From: Acidobacteriota bacterium
Lineage (GTDB): Bacteria > Acidobacteriota > Blastocatellia > Pyrinomonadales > Pyrinomonadaceae
Reading direction: 5' to 3'
Length of the DNA: 64,000 nt
Assembly (NCBI GenBank): GCA_003223025.1
Contig: QHXR01000006.1
Coordinates: 4,932 to 68,931, forward strand
Shown piece after piece: positions 8,201 to 16,746 of this stretch; within the stretch, counting starts at the first letter, position 1, and every line of letters starts with the position of its first letter. A program made the translations under genes and the position numbers. Below the pieces are notes generated by a model. That model did no database searches and was not told where the DNA came from. It saw only the letters and a program-made list of their open reading frames with translations.

Positions 8201-9247
8201 CGGAGAATCTGATTCGATTTCCTCTACCGCGTGCTCGCTTGAGAGCAGGCTGCGAAACCGCTCAATACTTATATCGCCGTGCAGAAAATAATACAAACCA
8301 AAAACGAGAGCCGGAGCGAAGTAAACGAGGTGCATCGCGATCGAGACTGCAGCCGCGTCTTCGGTTCGCATATCATTGCGTAGAAACACAAGGCTCGCAG
8401 CAGTGGCCGTGTGAAAAGCGCCCGCGGCGCCTCCAGGGGTCGGGATCACCGAACTGACTGCAGCGATTCCCATGATCACCAGTGAATCACTGAACGAGAA
8501 CGGAAGATCGAATGCAAGCAACACGAGCCATGTCGGAAGCGAGATCGCAAGCCAGAGCATGAATGACCAGAACGAAACCAGAAGCATCTCGCGCCAATCC
8601 TTTAGTATCGAAAGCGCTCCCGACAACTTTTCTAAAATGCTGAGAATGATCAGTCGTATTCTTTGCGGGATAAAACTCTGGTCGGTAACTCGGGCGGTCC
8701 ACGCAATGACACGGTCCGAGATACGCTGGTAGATCACAAGAGCGACGAACCCGGCTGCGACCGCACCGAGAAGCGCGTATCCGACTGTCGCGACGTACTC
8801 AAACTCTGTTTCCCGTCCGGCAGGAGGTACGAACCAGAGAAGGTTTACTGCGAAGAAGCACGCGAGTGCGGCAAGGTCGAAAATGCGCTCGAGACCGAGT
8901 GTCACAAGCGCCGTCGAAGGGCGAACCCGGGGATCTCGCATCGGAAGCCACATCGGACGAACGATCTCGCCTGCCCTTCCGATCAAGAAGATCGCCGCGT
9001 ATCCGACTGTCGTCGTCGCGAACAGTTCTTTAAGGCTGGACGGAGTTATTGGAGCAAGAAGGACTTTCCAGCGTATCGCTCGCAAAAGATAGCCGAACGA
9101 AATGATGGCCGCCGCGAGCCAGAGATACCAGCCGTTCGCCTTTCGAAAACTCTGGCTAACTTCCTGCAGGTTCAGATTGCGCAGGAATAGCCATAAAAGG
9201 AGAACCGCAAACAAGAATAGAACGATGAACTTAAGGTACTTTCGCAA
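8177..9247 (-). CDS. flippase-like membrane protein (lysylphosphatidylglycerol synthase TM family)
   Basis: A 356-residue inner-membrane protein of the UPF0104/AglD-MprF transmembrane family. It has about eight hydrophobic segments, beginning with FIVLFLFAVLLLWLFL at residues 7-22. The family's LLRAIRWKVLL and GRAGEIVRP motifs are both present (residues about 55-95), as is the conserved TPGGAAGAFHTA stretch near residue 275. Members of the family move lipids or lipid-linked sugars across the membrane; the C-terminal aminoacyl-transferase domain of MprF is absent, so lysine transfer is not expected. The stop codon lies in a tandem repeat. The gene is divergent from the sigma factor gene with 158 bp between them. 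Confidence 0.85.
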   Translation of the reverse strand: MRKYLKFIVLFLFAVLLLWLFLRNLNLQEVSQSFRKANGWYLWLAAAIISFGYLLRAIRWKVLLAPITPSSLKELFATTTVGYAAIFLIGRAGEIVRPMWLPMRDPRVRPSTALVTLGLERIFDLAALACFFAVNLLWFVPPAGRETEFEYVATVGYALLGAVAAGFVALVIYQRISDRVIAWTARVTDQSFIPQRIRLIILSILEKLSGALSILKDWREMLLVSFWSFMLWLAISLPTWLVLLAFDLPFSFSDSLVIMGIAAVSSVIPTPGGAAGAFHTATAASLVFLRNDMRTEDAAAVSIAMHLVYFAPALVFGLYYFLHGDISIERFRSLLSSEHAVEEIESDSPGMVNSES

Positions 9248-9405
9248 ATCTATGCACTTCCGGGGCTGAGATAAAGAGAAAACGATACCGCATCAACGAG
9301 TGAAACGCGAGTACGTCAAAATGAGATGGCTTGCGGGAGATATTGCTAGGAGCCGTTATTGTCGGAACTTTCAGGAATTTGCTATCGTAAGCTAGCTTTG
9401 ACAAG

Positions 9406-10038
9406 GTGGGCTGGTATAGCATTTCTCGCGGAGAAGCTGAACATTTGGAAGCTTTAAAGACTGCGGTAGAGATCAATGGTGGAGAACTCGTGCGTAGAGC
9501 GCGGGCGGGCGATGGCGTGGCTTGGGAAGAAATAGTCCAGGCCTTCTCGCGAAGGATATTCAATCTCGCTTACCGCTTCACCTCAAATGCCGATTCGGCA
9601 GAAGATCTCACTCAGGAAGTTTTCATTCGGATCTATCGAACGCTCGATCAGTACGATCCCAAACAGGGCGACCTGGCGAATTGGCTGATGCGTCTCGCGA
9701 GAAATTTGATAATCGACGACTATAGACATCGTCAACGGAATCCGCAGAACACGATGGCTGATACGGTTGACGATCATCAGTATCATCTACGGGCAGTCGG
9801 GACTTCCGCCCATAAGGAAATGGAACGGCGCGAGCTCGCGGCTCAGGTCCAGGAAGGAATCGATAAGCTTCCGACCGATCTGAAAACCTGCGTCATTCTT
9901 CGCGACATCGAAGAGATGACATATCAGGAGATCGTGGATGTTCTTCAGATCCCGGAAGGAACGGTCAAGTCGCGGATAAACCGTGGCCGGATCGAGCTGG
10001 CAAAAATATTGAAAAGGATGCGTGTCGTAACGATCTAA
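9406..10038 (+). CDS. ECF-type RNA polymerase sigma factor
   Basis: A sigma-70 factor of the extracytoplasmic-function group, about 200 residues. Region 2 is seen at residues about 40-105 (FNLAYRFTSNADSAEDLTQEVFIRIYR and the ARNLIIDDYRHR stretch) and region 4 at about 145-205 (LPTDLKTCVILRDIEEMTYQEI, then PEGTVKSRINRGR). No ATG is available; translation may begin at GTG 9406 or at TTG 9445, the latter preceded by GGAG, and the sigma domain lies downstream of both. The gene is followed 55 bp later by an anti-sigma factor gene on the same strand, as is usual for this group. It probably controls its own operon plus envelope genes, but no target promoter motif was identified. Confidence 0.92.
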   Translation: MGWYSISRGEAEHLEALKTAVEINGGELVRRARAGDGVAWEEIVQAFSRRIFNLAYRFTSNADSAEDLTQEVFIRIYRTLDQYDPKQGDLANWLMRLARNLIIDDYRHRQRNPQNTMADTVDDHQYHLRAVGTSAHKEMERRELAAQVQEGIDKLPTDLKTCVILRDIEEMTYQEIVDVLQIPEGTVKSRINRGRIELAKILKRMRVVTI

Positions 10039-10093
10039 GATTTGAAGCAAATGATGCCGCTGCAAAGCGTCGTCGAACAAGGGGTTCGAGGTT

Positions 10094-10876
10094 ATGACTT
10101 ATGACAAGCAAAAATTAATAAACTGCACGCAGTTTGAAGAGTCTCTTACGGATTATCTTGATAAGACTCTCGACCGGGCAACGTTCAAGGCCGCTGCTGA
10201 GCACGCGATCTCGTGTCCGCTGTGCCACTCGCTCTTGAACGAAGTCAAAGGCGCTCTCGCCGCATGTCGCTCACTCGCCGAACCGAAACTACCGCTCACT
10301 CGTCTCGAGGCGAAGATCCTCGCCAGCACCGTTCCGAATGCTTCTTTGCATTGCGAAGAGTTCGAAGATTACCTGACGGATTATCTCGACGGATTTCTTC
10401 CCGCTCAGGTTTTTCATCGATGGGAGAGGCATGCCGTTCTTTGTGATGATTGCTCCGATCTTCCGGGTGCGGTTGTTCGATCACTTGCGGCGATCGTGAC
10501 CTACAAGGCGGACGAGCTTCCGGTTCCAGCCGGACTGCATGAACGGATAATGCAGGAAACCGTCGGCACGACGCGAGCCAAAGAAGCCAGAGCTTCGATG
10601 GCGGATCAGTTCAAAGAATGGTTGCGTGGATTCAGTTTTCCGATATCGATTCCGCAGCTCGCTCCGGTTGCGATGATGCTGATGTTCGCATTCCTGGTTT
10701 TTAGTCAGACGGTGTCGGCCGACGGATCGCTTACCGATGTTTATGCAAAGAGCTTTCTATTGGCCGAACAAACTTACGAACAAGGAGCCGCTGCCTGGAA
10801 CGGTAAGCAGCCCGATGCTTCTTTGCAGAATCAGGAGCCGATCACGGGAACAACTTATGTCGAGGACAAGAAGTAG
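10094..10876 (+). CDS. membrane anti-sigma factor with two zinc-finger modules
   Basis: A 260-residue partner of the upstream sigma factor. The cytoplasmic part has two copies of an anti-sigma zinc-finger module: residues about 10-50 with HAISCPLC and residues about 88-125 with HAVLCDDC. Each has the His-x3-Cys-x2-Cys pattern and is preceded by a TDYLD helix (LTDYLDKTL and LTDYLDGFL). A single membrane segment follows at about 190-212 (LAPVAMMLMFAFLVF), then a short periplasmic tail. Most family members have one zinc module, so the duplication is unusual. The start follows a GAGG-containing site. The stop TAG is directly followed by the ATG of the next gene, which points to translational coupling. 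Confidence 0.88.
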   Translation: MTYDKQKLINCTQFEESLTDYLDKTLDRATFKAAAEHAISCPLCHSLLNEVKGALAACRSLAEPKLPLTRLEAKILASTVPNASLHCEEFEDYLTDYLDGFLPAQVFHRWERHAVLCDDCSDLPGAVVRSLAAIVTYKADELPVPAGLHERIMQETVGTTRAKEARASMADQFKEWLRGFSFPISIPQLAPVAMMLMFAFLVFSQTVSADGSLTDVYAKSFLLAEQTYEQGAAAWNGKQPDASLQNQEPITGTTYVEDKK

Positions 10877-11632
10877 ATGAATTGTGCTTATCACAGTCAG
10901 AACGTCGCGAACGTCCAGTGCAACGGATGCGGAAAGCCTCTGTGCCCGACGTGCGATCACCGCATAAAGGGATTCCCTTATTGCCAGGACTGTATCGTGA
11001 TGGGCGTCGATCTTCTCCGTCAGCAAAATCAATCGAATTACGTTCCGTACGTTAAGAAGCGCACTTCCCCGTTCGTCGCGACCGTGCTTTCGTTCATCTG
11101 TCCGGGACTCGGAGCAGCCTACAACGGACAGACCGTCAAAGCTCTAGTACACTTCGCGGTCTTCGTCGGACTTTTCCAGATGGCGATCCTTACGGGAGGC
11201 ACGCTGCTTTTCGTTTTTGGATTCATGGGAATGTGGTGCTTTGCCGCACTTGACGCATGGCGGTCGGCACAGGCGATCCGATCGGGACTCACACCTGATG
11301 TCGCAGAAGATATTTTGGTAAAGCGCTTTTCCGGCAACCCAAAGCTATGGGGAATCGTTCTAACTGTACTCGGCGCGGCTTTCCTGCTTCAGAGCGTGTT
11401 CAATTTACGCAATCTGATGCGAGGCGTTTTGCCGCTAATGCTGATCGGACTCGGGATCTACATCCTTCGCGGTTACATATTTAAGCCGAAGACGGACGAG
11501 CAGCGATGGCAGGACTTTGACAATACGAAATCTACACCGACATTCGTCAGCGCCCTCAGCGAGCCGCGTTATAAAACCGGCGACTTCGAGAATCGCGGCG
11601 AATCTCGATTCGGTGGATGGCAGGGACGATAA
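10877..11632 (+). CDS. B-box zinc-finger membrane protein
   Basis: A 251-residue protein whose N-terminus is a B-box/zinc-ribbon: CAYHSQNVANVQCNGCGKPLC, CDHR and CQDC, with paired Cys and His spaced as in the eukaryote-like B-box of acidobacterial membrane proteins. A hydrophobic region with three to four membrane segments follows (about 58-195, including ALVHFAVFVGLFQMAIL), then a polar tail. The LGAAYNGQTVKALVHF stretch resembles TM2-type proteins. It begins one base after the stop of the anti-sigma gene, so it belongs to the same operon and may take part in the same envelope-signalling pathway. The biochemical role is unknown. Confidence 0.7.
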   Translation: MNCAYHSQNVANVQCNGCGKPLCPTCDHRIKGFPYCQDCIVMGVDLLRQQNQSNYVPYVKKRTSPFVATVLSFICPGLGAAYNGQTVKALVHFAVFVGLFQMAILTGGTLLFVFGFMGMWCFAALDAWRSAQAIRSGLTPDVAEDILVKRFSGNPKLWGIVLTVLGAAFLLQSVFNLRNLMRGVLPLMLIGLGIYILRGYIFKPKTDEQRWQDFDNTKSTPTFVSALSEPRYKTGDFENRGESRFGGWQGR

Positions 11633-11654
11633 GTCAGGATTTAGGAGTTAAGTC

Positions 11655-11864
11655 ATGATGTTTTTGAAAGCAGCGGGTATTGGCGGCAGTATTATGGCGA
11701 TCCTCGCGTTGGTCATTTACTTGCTGAAAACGATCATTTCGCTGATCGCGTTCCTCACCGGAGCACTGAAAATACTGGTCGTTCTGGTTTTCATCGCCGT
11801 TATCGTCGGCATCGGATTCATGGTGCTCAAAGGCTGGAACGAGGCTCGTCGAAACCGAGATTAG
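11655..11864 (+). CDS. small membrane protein
   Basis: A 69-residue very hydrophobic protein with two membrane segments (about 10-30 and 38-60) and a basic C-terminus (ARRNRD). A clear AGGAG ribosome binding site lies 7 bp before the ATG. It follows the B-box membrane protein gene by 22 bp and is probably the last gene of the sigma-factor operon. No family is recognised. The function cannot be told from sequence. Confidence 0.65.
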   Translation: MMFLKAAGIGGSIMAILALVIYLLKTIISLIAFLTGALKILVVLVFIAVIVGIGFMVLKGWNEARRNRD

Positions 11865-11893
11865 CCTCGGACCGGGCTGATGGGTTATAATTT

Positions 11894-11932
11894 GCCATCG
11901 GCGGGCGGCATGCCATCCGATGGCTTTCAGCT
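11894..11932. other. hairpin in the 254-bp gap before the M23 peptidase gene
   Basis: A perfect GCCATCGG / CCGATGGC 8-bp stem lies just after a TATAAT-like hexamer (11886-11891). The rest of the gap, to 12118, shows no other strong element. I looked for a c-di-AMP (ydaO) riboswitch, which often precedes M23 genes, but its conserved core was not found. The hairpin could be a weak terminator of the sigma operon or a leader element. Confidence 0.35.
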
Positions 11933-12118
11933 TACGATTGTAGGCATTCCTTAAAAACGTCGGTCGGGACGACTCGGCCATTTTTCCCAAGGGTTTTCTT
12001 TTTTAGAAGTACATTCAGGTTTCGCGTTAGTCGCTCGCGGCTATCTCTGCGTGATTCCATGTGATCGCAACGTTGAATTGTGATCAAGCAAAATCATTGA
12101 AAGGAGCTTAAAAGCATA

Positions 12119-12937
12119 ATGCAGAGTTCAAGTAAGTTTTTTACTTTTCTATTCTCGCGTTCTTCAAAATCAAATATATATATTCGTCGTGTAGAGGTTT
12201 CCAAGAAACTTCTGCAGAACAGTTTATTAAGTCTGGCTTTTATTATCGGAGTTACGTCTTTTGGTGCAGGTATTTTTGGAGTCTTTAATTTAGATCTTTC
12301 GGAAGCAACCGCTCTCGCATCCACTCTCGAAAAACAGACCGTTAACCAGCTTTCATTAAATCCTAATCAAGTTAATACGATCGATTACTCGCGTCCCGAT
12401 GTGGCAGACGTCTACGCTCGAAACAGCGGCGGCCCGGCGACTTTGGACGGAATGGATCCGGAAGATGCCGAGATCGAAAAACAGCTTCGTGCGATCCAGG
12501 CGACTAGCAATCAGGCTTACATCCCTTCGCTCTGGGCTCACATGGGAAAGATCAATAACGAGTTCGGATTTCGTCGCAATCCGTTCGGCGGACGAACCTA
12601 CGAGTTCCACGCCGGTATGGATATAGACGGCGAACGCGGCGACCAGGTCTTTGCTCCGGCAAACGGTGTTGTCACTGAGGCAGGCTGGAAAGGCGGATAC
12701 GGAAACATGGTCGAGGTTGATCATGGCAACGGACTGAAAACCCGCTACGGCCATCTTTCGAAGATCGACGTGAGCGTCGGCGATTCCATCGCCCGCGGAC
12801 AGGTCATGGCATTCGTCGGATCGACCGGCCGCTCGACCGGACCGCATCTTCATTACGAACTTCGTCTTAACGATCGTCCGATCAACCCACGACGCTTTCT
12901 TCCGCCCGAAGCGACTGAGCTAAAGAAGGTCGGCTAA
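12119..12937 (+). CDS. M23 family metallopeptidase (LytM domain)
   Basis: A 272-residue envelope endopeptidase that cuts peptide cross-links of peptidoglycan, or an activator of amidases if catalytically idle. The N-terminus has one membrane anchor (about 38-65) after a basic stretch. The LytM domain lies at about 150-250 with the four expected zinc and catalytic residues intact: H-x3-D in HAGMDID, and HLHYE near the end, with YGHLSKIDV between. The start ATG is preceded by AAAGGAGC. The gene stands alone, with a terminator 22 bp downstream. Intact ligands argue for an active enzyme. Confidence 0.92.
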   Translation: MQSSSKFFTFLFSRSSKSNIYIRRVEVSKKLLQNSLLSLAFIIGVTSFGAGIFGVFNLDLSEATALASTLEKQTVNQLSLNPNQVNTIDYSRPDVADVYARNSGGPATLDGMDPEDAEIEKQLRAIQATSNQAYIPSLWAHMGKINNEFGFRRNPFGGRTYEFHAGMDIDGERGDQVFAPANGVVTEAGWKGGYGNMVEVDHGNGLKTRYGHLSKIDVSVGDSIARGQVMAFVGSTGRSTGPHLHYELRLNDRPINPRRFLPPEATELKKVG

Positions 12938-12958
12938 GTTTTTAACAACTCTTTATCA

Positions 12959-12993
12959 GAAAAGCGAGTCGAATGATCGGCTCGCTTTTCTCA
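12959..12993 (+). terminator. terminator after the M23 peptidase gene
   Basis: GAAAAGCGAG and CTCGCTTTTC form a 10-bp stem with a 12-nt loop; the T-rich 3' arm is part of the stem. Confidence 0.85.
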
Positions 12994-13073
12994 TTTGATG
13001 GCGTGGCTATTGCAAATTCGGTATACTTCGAGTTTGCCGGAAATCGATAAAACCTAAGGAATCAGACTGGTAT

Positions 13074-15248
13074 ATGAATCACAAGAAAAGCGCTCTGCTT
13101 TCAGTTTTGCTGACGATCGCCGTGACGCTGTCGTCGTTCTCGTTCGTGTTCGCGATGGACGAAGGGATGTACACGCCCGATCGTATTGCATCGCTCGGAT
13201 CGATGCTCAAAAAACGAGGTCTCAAGATCAGCCCCGAACAGATCTATAACCCGAATGGTGGCGGATTGAGCGAGGCTGTGATCCAGCTCAGCGTCGGCTG
13301 TACGGCCGAGTTCGTTTCGCCGGACGGCCTCATTCTGACGAATCATCACTGCGGTTTCGACGCCGTGTCATCTGCTTCGACGCCTGAGAAGGACCTCATC
13401 GAGCTTGGCTTCAAGGCCGACAATCGTGCAGGTGAAATTCCGGCCAAAGATTACACGCTGAACATAACGCAGCGAGTCGAAGATGTGACAGCGAAGATCC
13501 GACAAGGCACCGAGAATCTTAGCGGCGACGCACTCGCTGCGGCACTTAAAAAGAACACGGACGATCTCACGGCTTCAGAACAGGCAAAGGCTCCCGCAGG
13601 TTCGACGATCCGAATCGCGATGCTGAACAGCGGATATTTTCATTACCTTTACCAGACTCAGCAGATCAAAGACATTCGCGTCGTCTATGCTCCGCCGCGC
13701 AACATCGGCGTCTTCGGTGGCGATCCGGACAACTTCGAATGGACACGACACACGGGCGATTTCACTTACCTTCGTGCTTACACCGCTCCGGACGGATCGT
13801 CGGCCGCATACTCGCCGAGCAACGTTCCGATGAAAGTGAAAAAGTTTCTCAACGTGAATATCGGCGGACTGAAGGATGACGACTTCGTATTTGTCCTCGG
13901 CTATCCTGGCAGCACGACGCGTTACCGCGAGGCGTCTTCGATCGAGTTCGCACGCGATGCGAATTATCCGTTCCTTTGGCAGTGGCTCCAGGCGCGGAGC
14001 GACGCACTGAAGCTCATCGGCCAGTCGGACGAGAAGAAGCGTCTCGAATTTCAATCGGACATCGCGAGCTTCGACAATGCACGCAAACTTTATTACGGAC
14101 GTTCGATCCAGCTTCGGCGTGCAGAAGTTGTGCAAAAGCGTCAGGCTGAAGAAGCTCAGTTCACGAAATGGATCGCCGCGGATCCGGCTCGCCAGCAAAA
14201 GTATGGCAACGTGCTGCCGGAGATCGCGTCTATGACGGCCGAATCGAACAAGTATGCGAAACGTGACGTTATCGTTCGCCGCATGCCGGATCCGCAGATG
14301 GCGATCTTCAGTCAGGTTTACGCAGCCGTAAACGCGAGCAAGCCGCTAGCTGACAGCGATAGACCGGCAAAGCTTGCTGAGATCCAGAAAGCTCTCGAGG
14401 GCCGCGAACCGGCTTACGAACGCGAAATGTTCAAATTCTTCTTGAAAGCATTTAGTGAGCTGCCGGAAGGTCAGAAGTTCGATTGGTACGAACAATTTTT
14501 TAAAGGCAAAGGAAATCGTCGTTCTGCCGAAGCAGCATTTGCATCGCAGGTCGCGGAAGGTTCTTATTGGAATGCCGACACTCTGATCGGACTCTACGGG
14601 CCGCAGACGATGGATTATCGTCCCGAACGCGATGATGTGAAAGCTCTCGCGGTCGCTTTGAAAAAGGAAAGAGACGCGGCGAACGCCCGTGCTGCGGCAT
14701 TCGCATCGAAGATCGACCATCTAAGACTTCTCTACCAGCAAGGCATGGCCGAGATGAAAGGTGTGATCCCGTATCCGGACGCGAATCTTACGCTGCGATT
14801 CTCATACGGCAACGTCAAGGGCTACAGTCCGCGCGAGGCCGAGTATCGCACGCCGTTCACGACGCTGAAAGGCATGATCGAGAAAGACACCGGGATCAAT
14901 CCGTTCGATGTTCCGCAGAAGATCAAAGACCTGAATGCGGCGAAGGATTTCGGCCGATACGGAAGCGGTGACACGGTCGTCGTGAATTTCCTTTCGACTC
15001 TCGACATCATCGGCGGCAATTCCGGTTCGCCGATCTTGAACGGAAACGGCGAGCAGGTCGGGATCTGTTTTGACGGAAACTTTGAAGGCGTCGGAAACGA
15101 CTTCTACTACAATCCGAATTCCGATCGTACGATCTCGGTCGACATCCGTTACGTCCTTTGGGTAACGGAAAAGTTCGCCGGTGCGAAATGGATCGTCGAT
15201 GAAATGAAGCTTGTAGGCGGTGGGAAATCGAAAGCCGCGAGCAACTAG
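13074..15248 (+). CDS. S46 family dipeptidyl-peptidase (DPP7/DPP11-like)
   Basis: A 724-residue exported serine peptidase of family S46, which removes dipeptides from the N-terminus of oligopeptides in the periplasm. The signal peptide ends near residue 28 (FSFVFAMDE). The catalytic His is in LTNHHCGFDA near residue 95 and the catalytic Ser is in IGGNSGSPILNGNG near residue 650, with the family's RTISVDIRYVLWV stretch following. Length is normal for the family (about 700-720). The fine specificity (hydrophobic as in DPP7 or acidic as in DPP11) depends on a residue after the Ser motif that I cannot assign safely. Together with the neighbouring lipoprotein and nuclease it suggests growth on protein and other polymers. 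A terminator follows the gene. Confidence 0.92.
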   Translation: MNHKKSALLSVLLTIAVTLSSFSFVFAMDEGMYTPDRIASLGSMLKKRGLKISPEQIYNPNGGGLSEAVIQLSVGCTAEFVSPDGLILTNHHCGFDAVSSASTPEKDLIELGFKADNRAGEIPAKDYTLNITQRVEDVTAKIRQGTENLSGDALAAALKKNTDDLTASEQAKAPAGSTIRIAMLNSGYFHYLYQTQQIKDIRVVYAPPRNIGVFGGDPDNFEWTRHTGDFTYLRAYTAPDGSSAAYSPSNVPMKVKKFLNVNIGGLKDDDFVFVLGYPGSTTRYREASSIEFARDANYPFLWQWLQARSDALKLIGQSDEKKRLEFQSDIASFDNARKLYYGRSIQLRRAEVVQKRQAEEAQFTKWIAADPARQQKYGNVLPEIASMTAESNKYAKRDVIVRRMPDPQMAIFSQVYAAVNASKPLADSDRPAKLAEIQKALEGREPAYEREMFKFFLKAFSELPEGQKFDWYEQFFKGKGNRRSAEAAFASQVAEGSYWNADTLIGLYGPQTMDYRPERDDVKALAVALKKERDAANARAAAFASKIDHLRLLYQQGMAEMKGVIPYPDANLTLRFSYGNVKGYSPREAEYRTPFTTLKGMIEKDTGINPFDVPQKIKDLNAAKDFGRYGSGDTVVVNFLSTLDIIGGNSGSPILNGNGEQVGICFDGNFEGVGNDFYYNPNSDRTISVDIRYVLWVTEKFAGAKWIVDEMKLVGGGKSKAASN

Positions 15249-15266
15249 TCGACCTGCTCCTATACA

Positions 15267-15299
15267 AAAGCTCCGCTCAGAAATGGGCGGAGCTTTTTC
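15267..15299 (+). terminator. terminator after the S46 peptidase gene
   Basis: AAAGCTCCGC and GCGGAGCTTT form a 10-bp stem with a 10-nt loop and a terminal T-tract. Confidence 0.9.
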
Positions 15300-15411
15300 A
15301 TTTCCGAAAGATGAAACGTTGACGTGATATCGACACCGCCGTTACGATGTTCAAAATATATGACTCGATCTTCTTGGCGTCTTTGAAACTTCCAATGACC
15401 GGGTTGAAATT

Positions 15412-15921
15412 ATGAAAACACACTTCTTACTCGTTCTGGTGATCAGTCTTGGAACCGCGTGCGGCTCCCCATCGAACAACGATCCTTCAAATACACTCTC
15501 AAATCAAAATGCGAATTCGGCGAGCACTTCTAGCGGCGATGCCGGAAAAGCTGCGACGCCTTCACCATCGCCGTCGAAGGACGAGGCGAGCAAAACCGTG
15601 ACCGTAAAATTCCCGACCGGTGCAACGCAAGCAAGTTACACCGACAGTTTTTCGGGTTACGGATATATCGATTACATCTTCGACGCAAAAGCCGATCAGA
15701 ACCTTACGGCCGAGATCACGAAGGCGGATGGAAACAAAGCAATGTTGTCCGTGATGAGAAACGGAGATTCCGTAGAGACCGATTCCTCCGAGGTTCAAGG
15801 TTGGACCGGAGTCTTGCCGGCGAATGGTCGATATATAATTCGCGTCGGTCAAATGCGCGATGATGCGAGGACGGACAATAAGCCGGTGAAGTTCTCGCTA
15901 TTGATCAGTATCACGGATTAA
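15412..15921 (+). CDS. lipoprotein with C-terminal beta-sandwich-like domain
   Basis: A 169-residue lipoprotein. The signal peptide ends in the lipobox LGTAC, so Cys17 should be lipid-modified. A disordered Ser/Asn/Pro-rich linker follows (about 18-60). The C-terminal ~105 residues (GYGYIDYIFDAKADQNLTAEI, VLPANGRYIIRVGQMR) look like the beta domain of PliG-type lysozyme inhibitors and pre-peptidase C-terminal domains. A role against lysozyme or as a carbohydrate-binding surface protein are both possible. It overlaps the 3' end of the convergent DUF3667 gene by 11 bp. The lipobox is clear; the domain assignment is only moderate. Confidence 0.7.
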   Translation: MKTHFLLVLVISLGTACGSPSNNDPSNTLSNQNANSASTSSGDAGKAATPSPSPSKDEASKTVTVKFPTGATQASYTDSFSGYGYIDYIFDAKADQNLTAEITKADGNKAMLSVMRNGDSVETDSSEVQGWTGVLPANGRYIIRVGQMRDDARTDNKPVKFSLLISITD

Positions 15922-16726
15922 CCGTCGAAGTTTGCGGCGCAGGGTCGAATTGCTCGACGGTACTTTTTGCGATCTTCTCGGCGAAGGCAAGAGAAAGTAA
16001 TATCACGGTATAAAGCACGACCAGAATCGATTGTTTGATCACAAGTTTCCATGGCGGCTCCCGGAAAAGTCTGTGCGCAAAAAAGAACGAGTAAGCGAGA
16101 TAGACGAAGACATCGACAAAGGCAAAGATCGTATCGCTTTTCGCACTCCACGACATGAACGGAAGGCAAACTATTCTCAGAATAAGCGTGAACATGAAAG
16201 CCTGCGCCGTGAAGTAAAGTGCGGCAACGATGTTCTCAGTCGCGTTCAACTCCGATCGCCGGTAAAGAGCCCACCATCCGATTCCCCAAAATATGGTCGC
16301 TAGTAACTCGACGAATTGCGAAGCGGCGTCATTGCCGATCGTAAAGAAATTGTAATCGCGTCCTGTTATCAAGCGGATCGCAATTCCGGCCGCGAACTGA
16401 AGAACAAATACGTAGAAAAAATATTTGATCGGCCCTTGGTAATCGACGCGTTTGCCTTCGAGGTATTCGCGCACGAAACGTCCCGGCCTCTCAGTGAGCT
16501 CCCAAAATGTCAGAAGAGTTTCGGCCGCATCGAACCGTTTGAACTGCTTCAAAAACTCGGCGAAAAAACCTTTCGCGGTATATCTCGCAGTATCGGTCGG
16601 CTGACTACACATCGAGCAGAACGAACCGCTGACCGGATTTTCGCAGTTCAGACAGAGGATCTCGCGAGGCTGTGGCCGACGCGGACGAATGACGCCCCTC
16701 AATCTTTCGGCCTTCGAAATTCGCAT
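15911..16726 (-). CDS. DUF3667 membrane protein with zinc ribbon
   Basis: A 271-residue integral membrane protein. An N-terminal zinc ribbon (CLNCENPVSGSFCSMC, residues about 25-40) is followed by the DUF3667 core pattern: FDAAETLLTFWELTERPGRFVREYL, GKRVDYQGPIKYFF. Four to five membrane segments fill the rest. Function of the family is not known. It lies 20 bp downstream of mtgA on the same strand, so the two are probably co-transcribed, which hints at an envelope role. Its end overlaps the convergent lipoprotein gene. Confidence 0.75.
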   Translation of the reverse strand: MRISKAERLRGVIRPRRPQPREILCLNCENPVSGSFCSMCSQPTDTARYTAKGFFAEFLKQFKRFDAAETLLTFWELTERPGRFVREYLEGKRVDYQGPIKYFFYVFVLQFAAGIAIRLITGRDYNFFTIGNDAASQFVELLATIFWGIGWWALYRRSELNATENIVAALYFTAQAFMFTLILRIVCLPFMSWSAKSDTIFAFVDVFVYLAYSFFFAHRLFREPPWKLVIKQSILVVLYTVILLSLAFAEKIAKSTVEQFDPAPQTSTVNP

Positions 16727-16746
16727 AAAGAATCAGACTGTCGCGG

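Noticed and set aside
9398-9420. Sigma-70 promoter TTGACA plus TATAGC before the sigma factor gene
   Set aside because: The two hexamers are only 11 bp apart, too close for a functional -35/-10 pair.
11865-12118. c-di-AMP (ydaO-type) riboswitch upstream of the M23 peptidase gene
   Set aside because: The conserved core segments of the motif were not recognisable; only a simple hairpin is supported.
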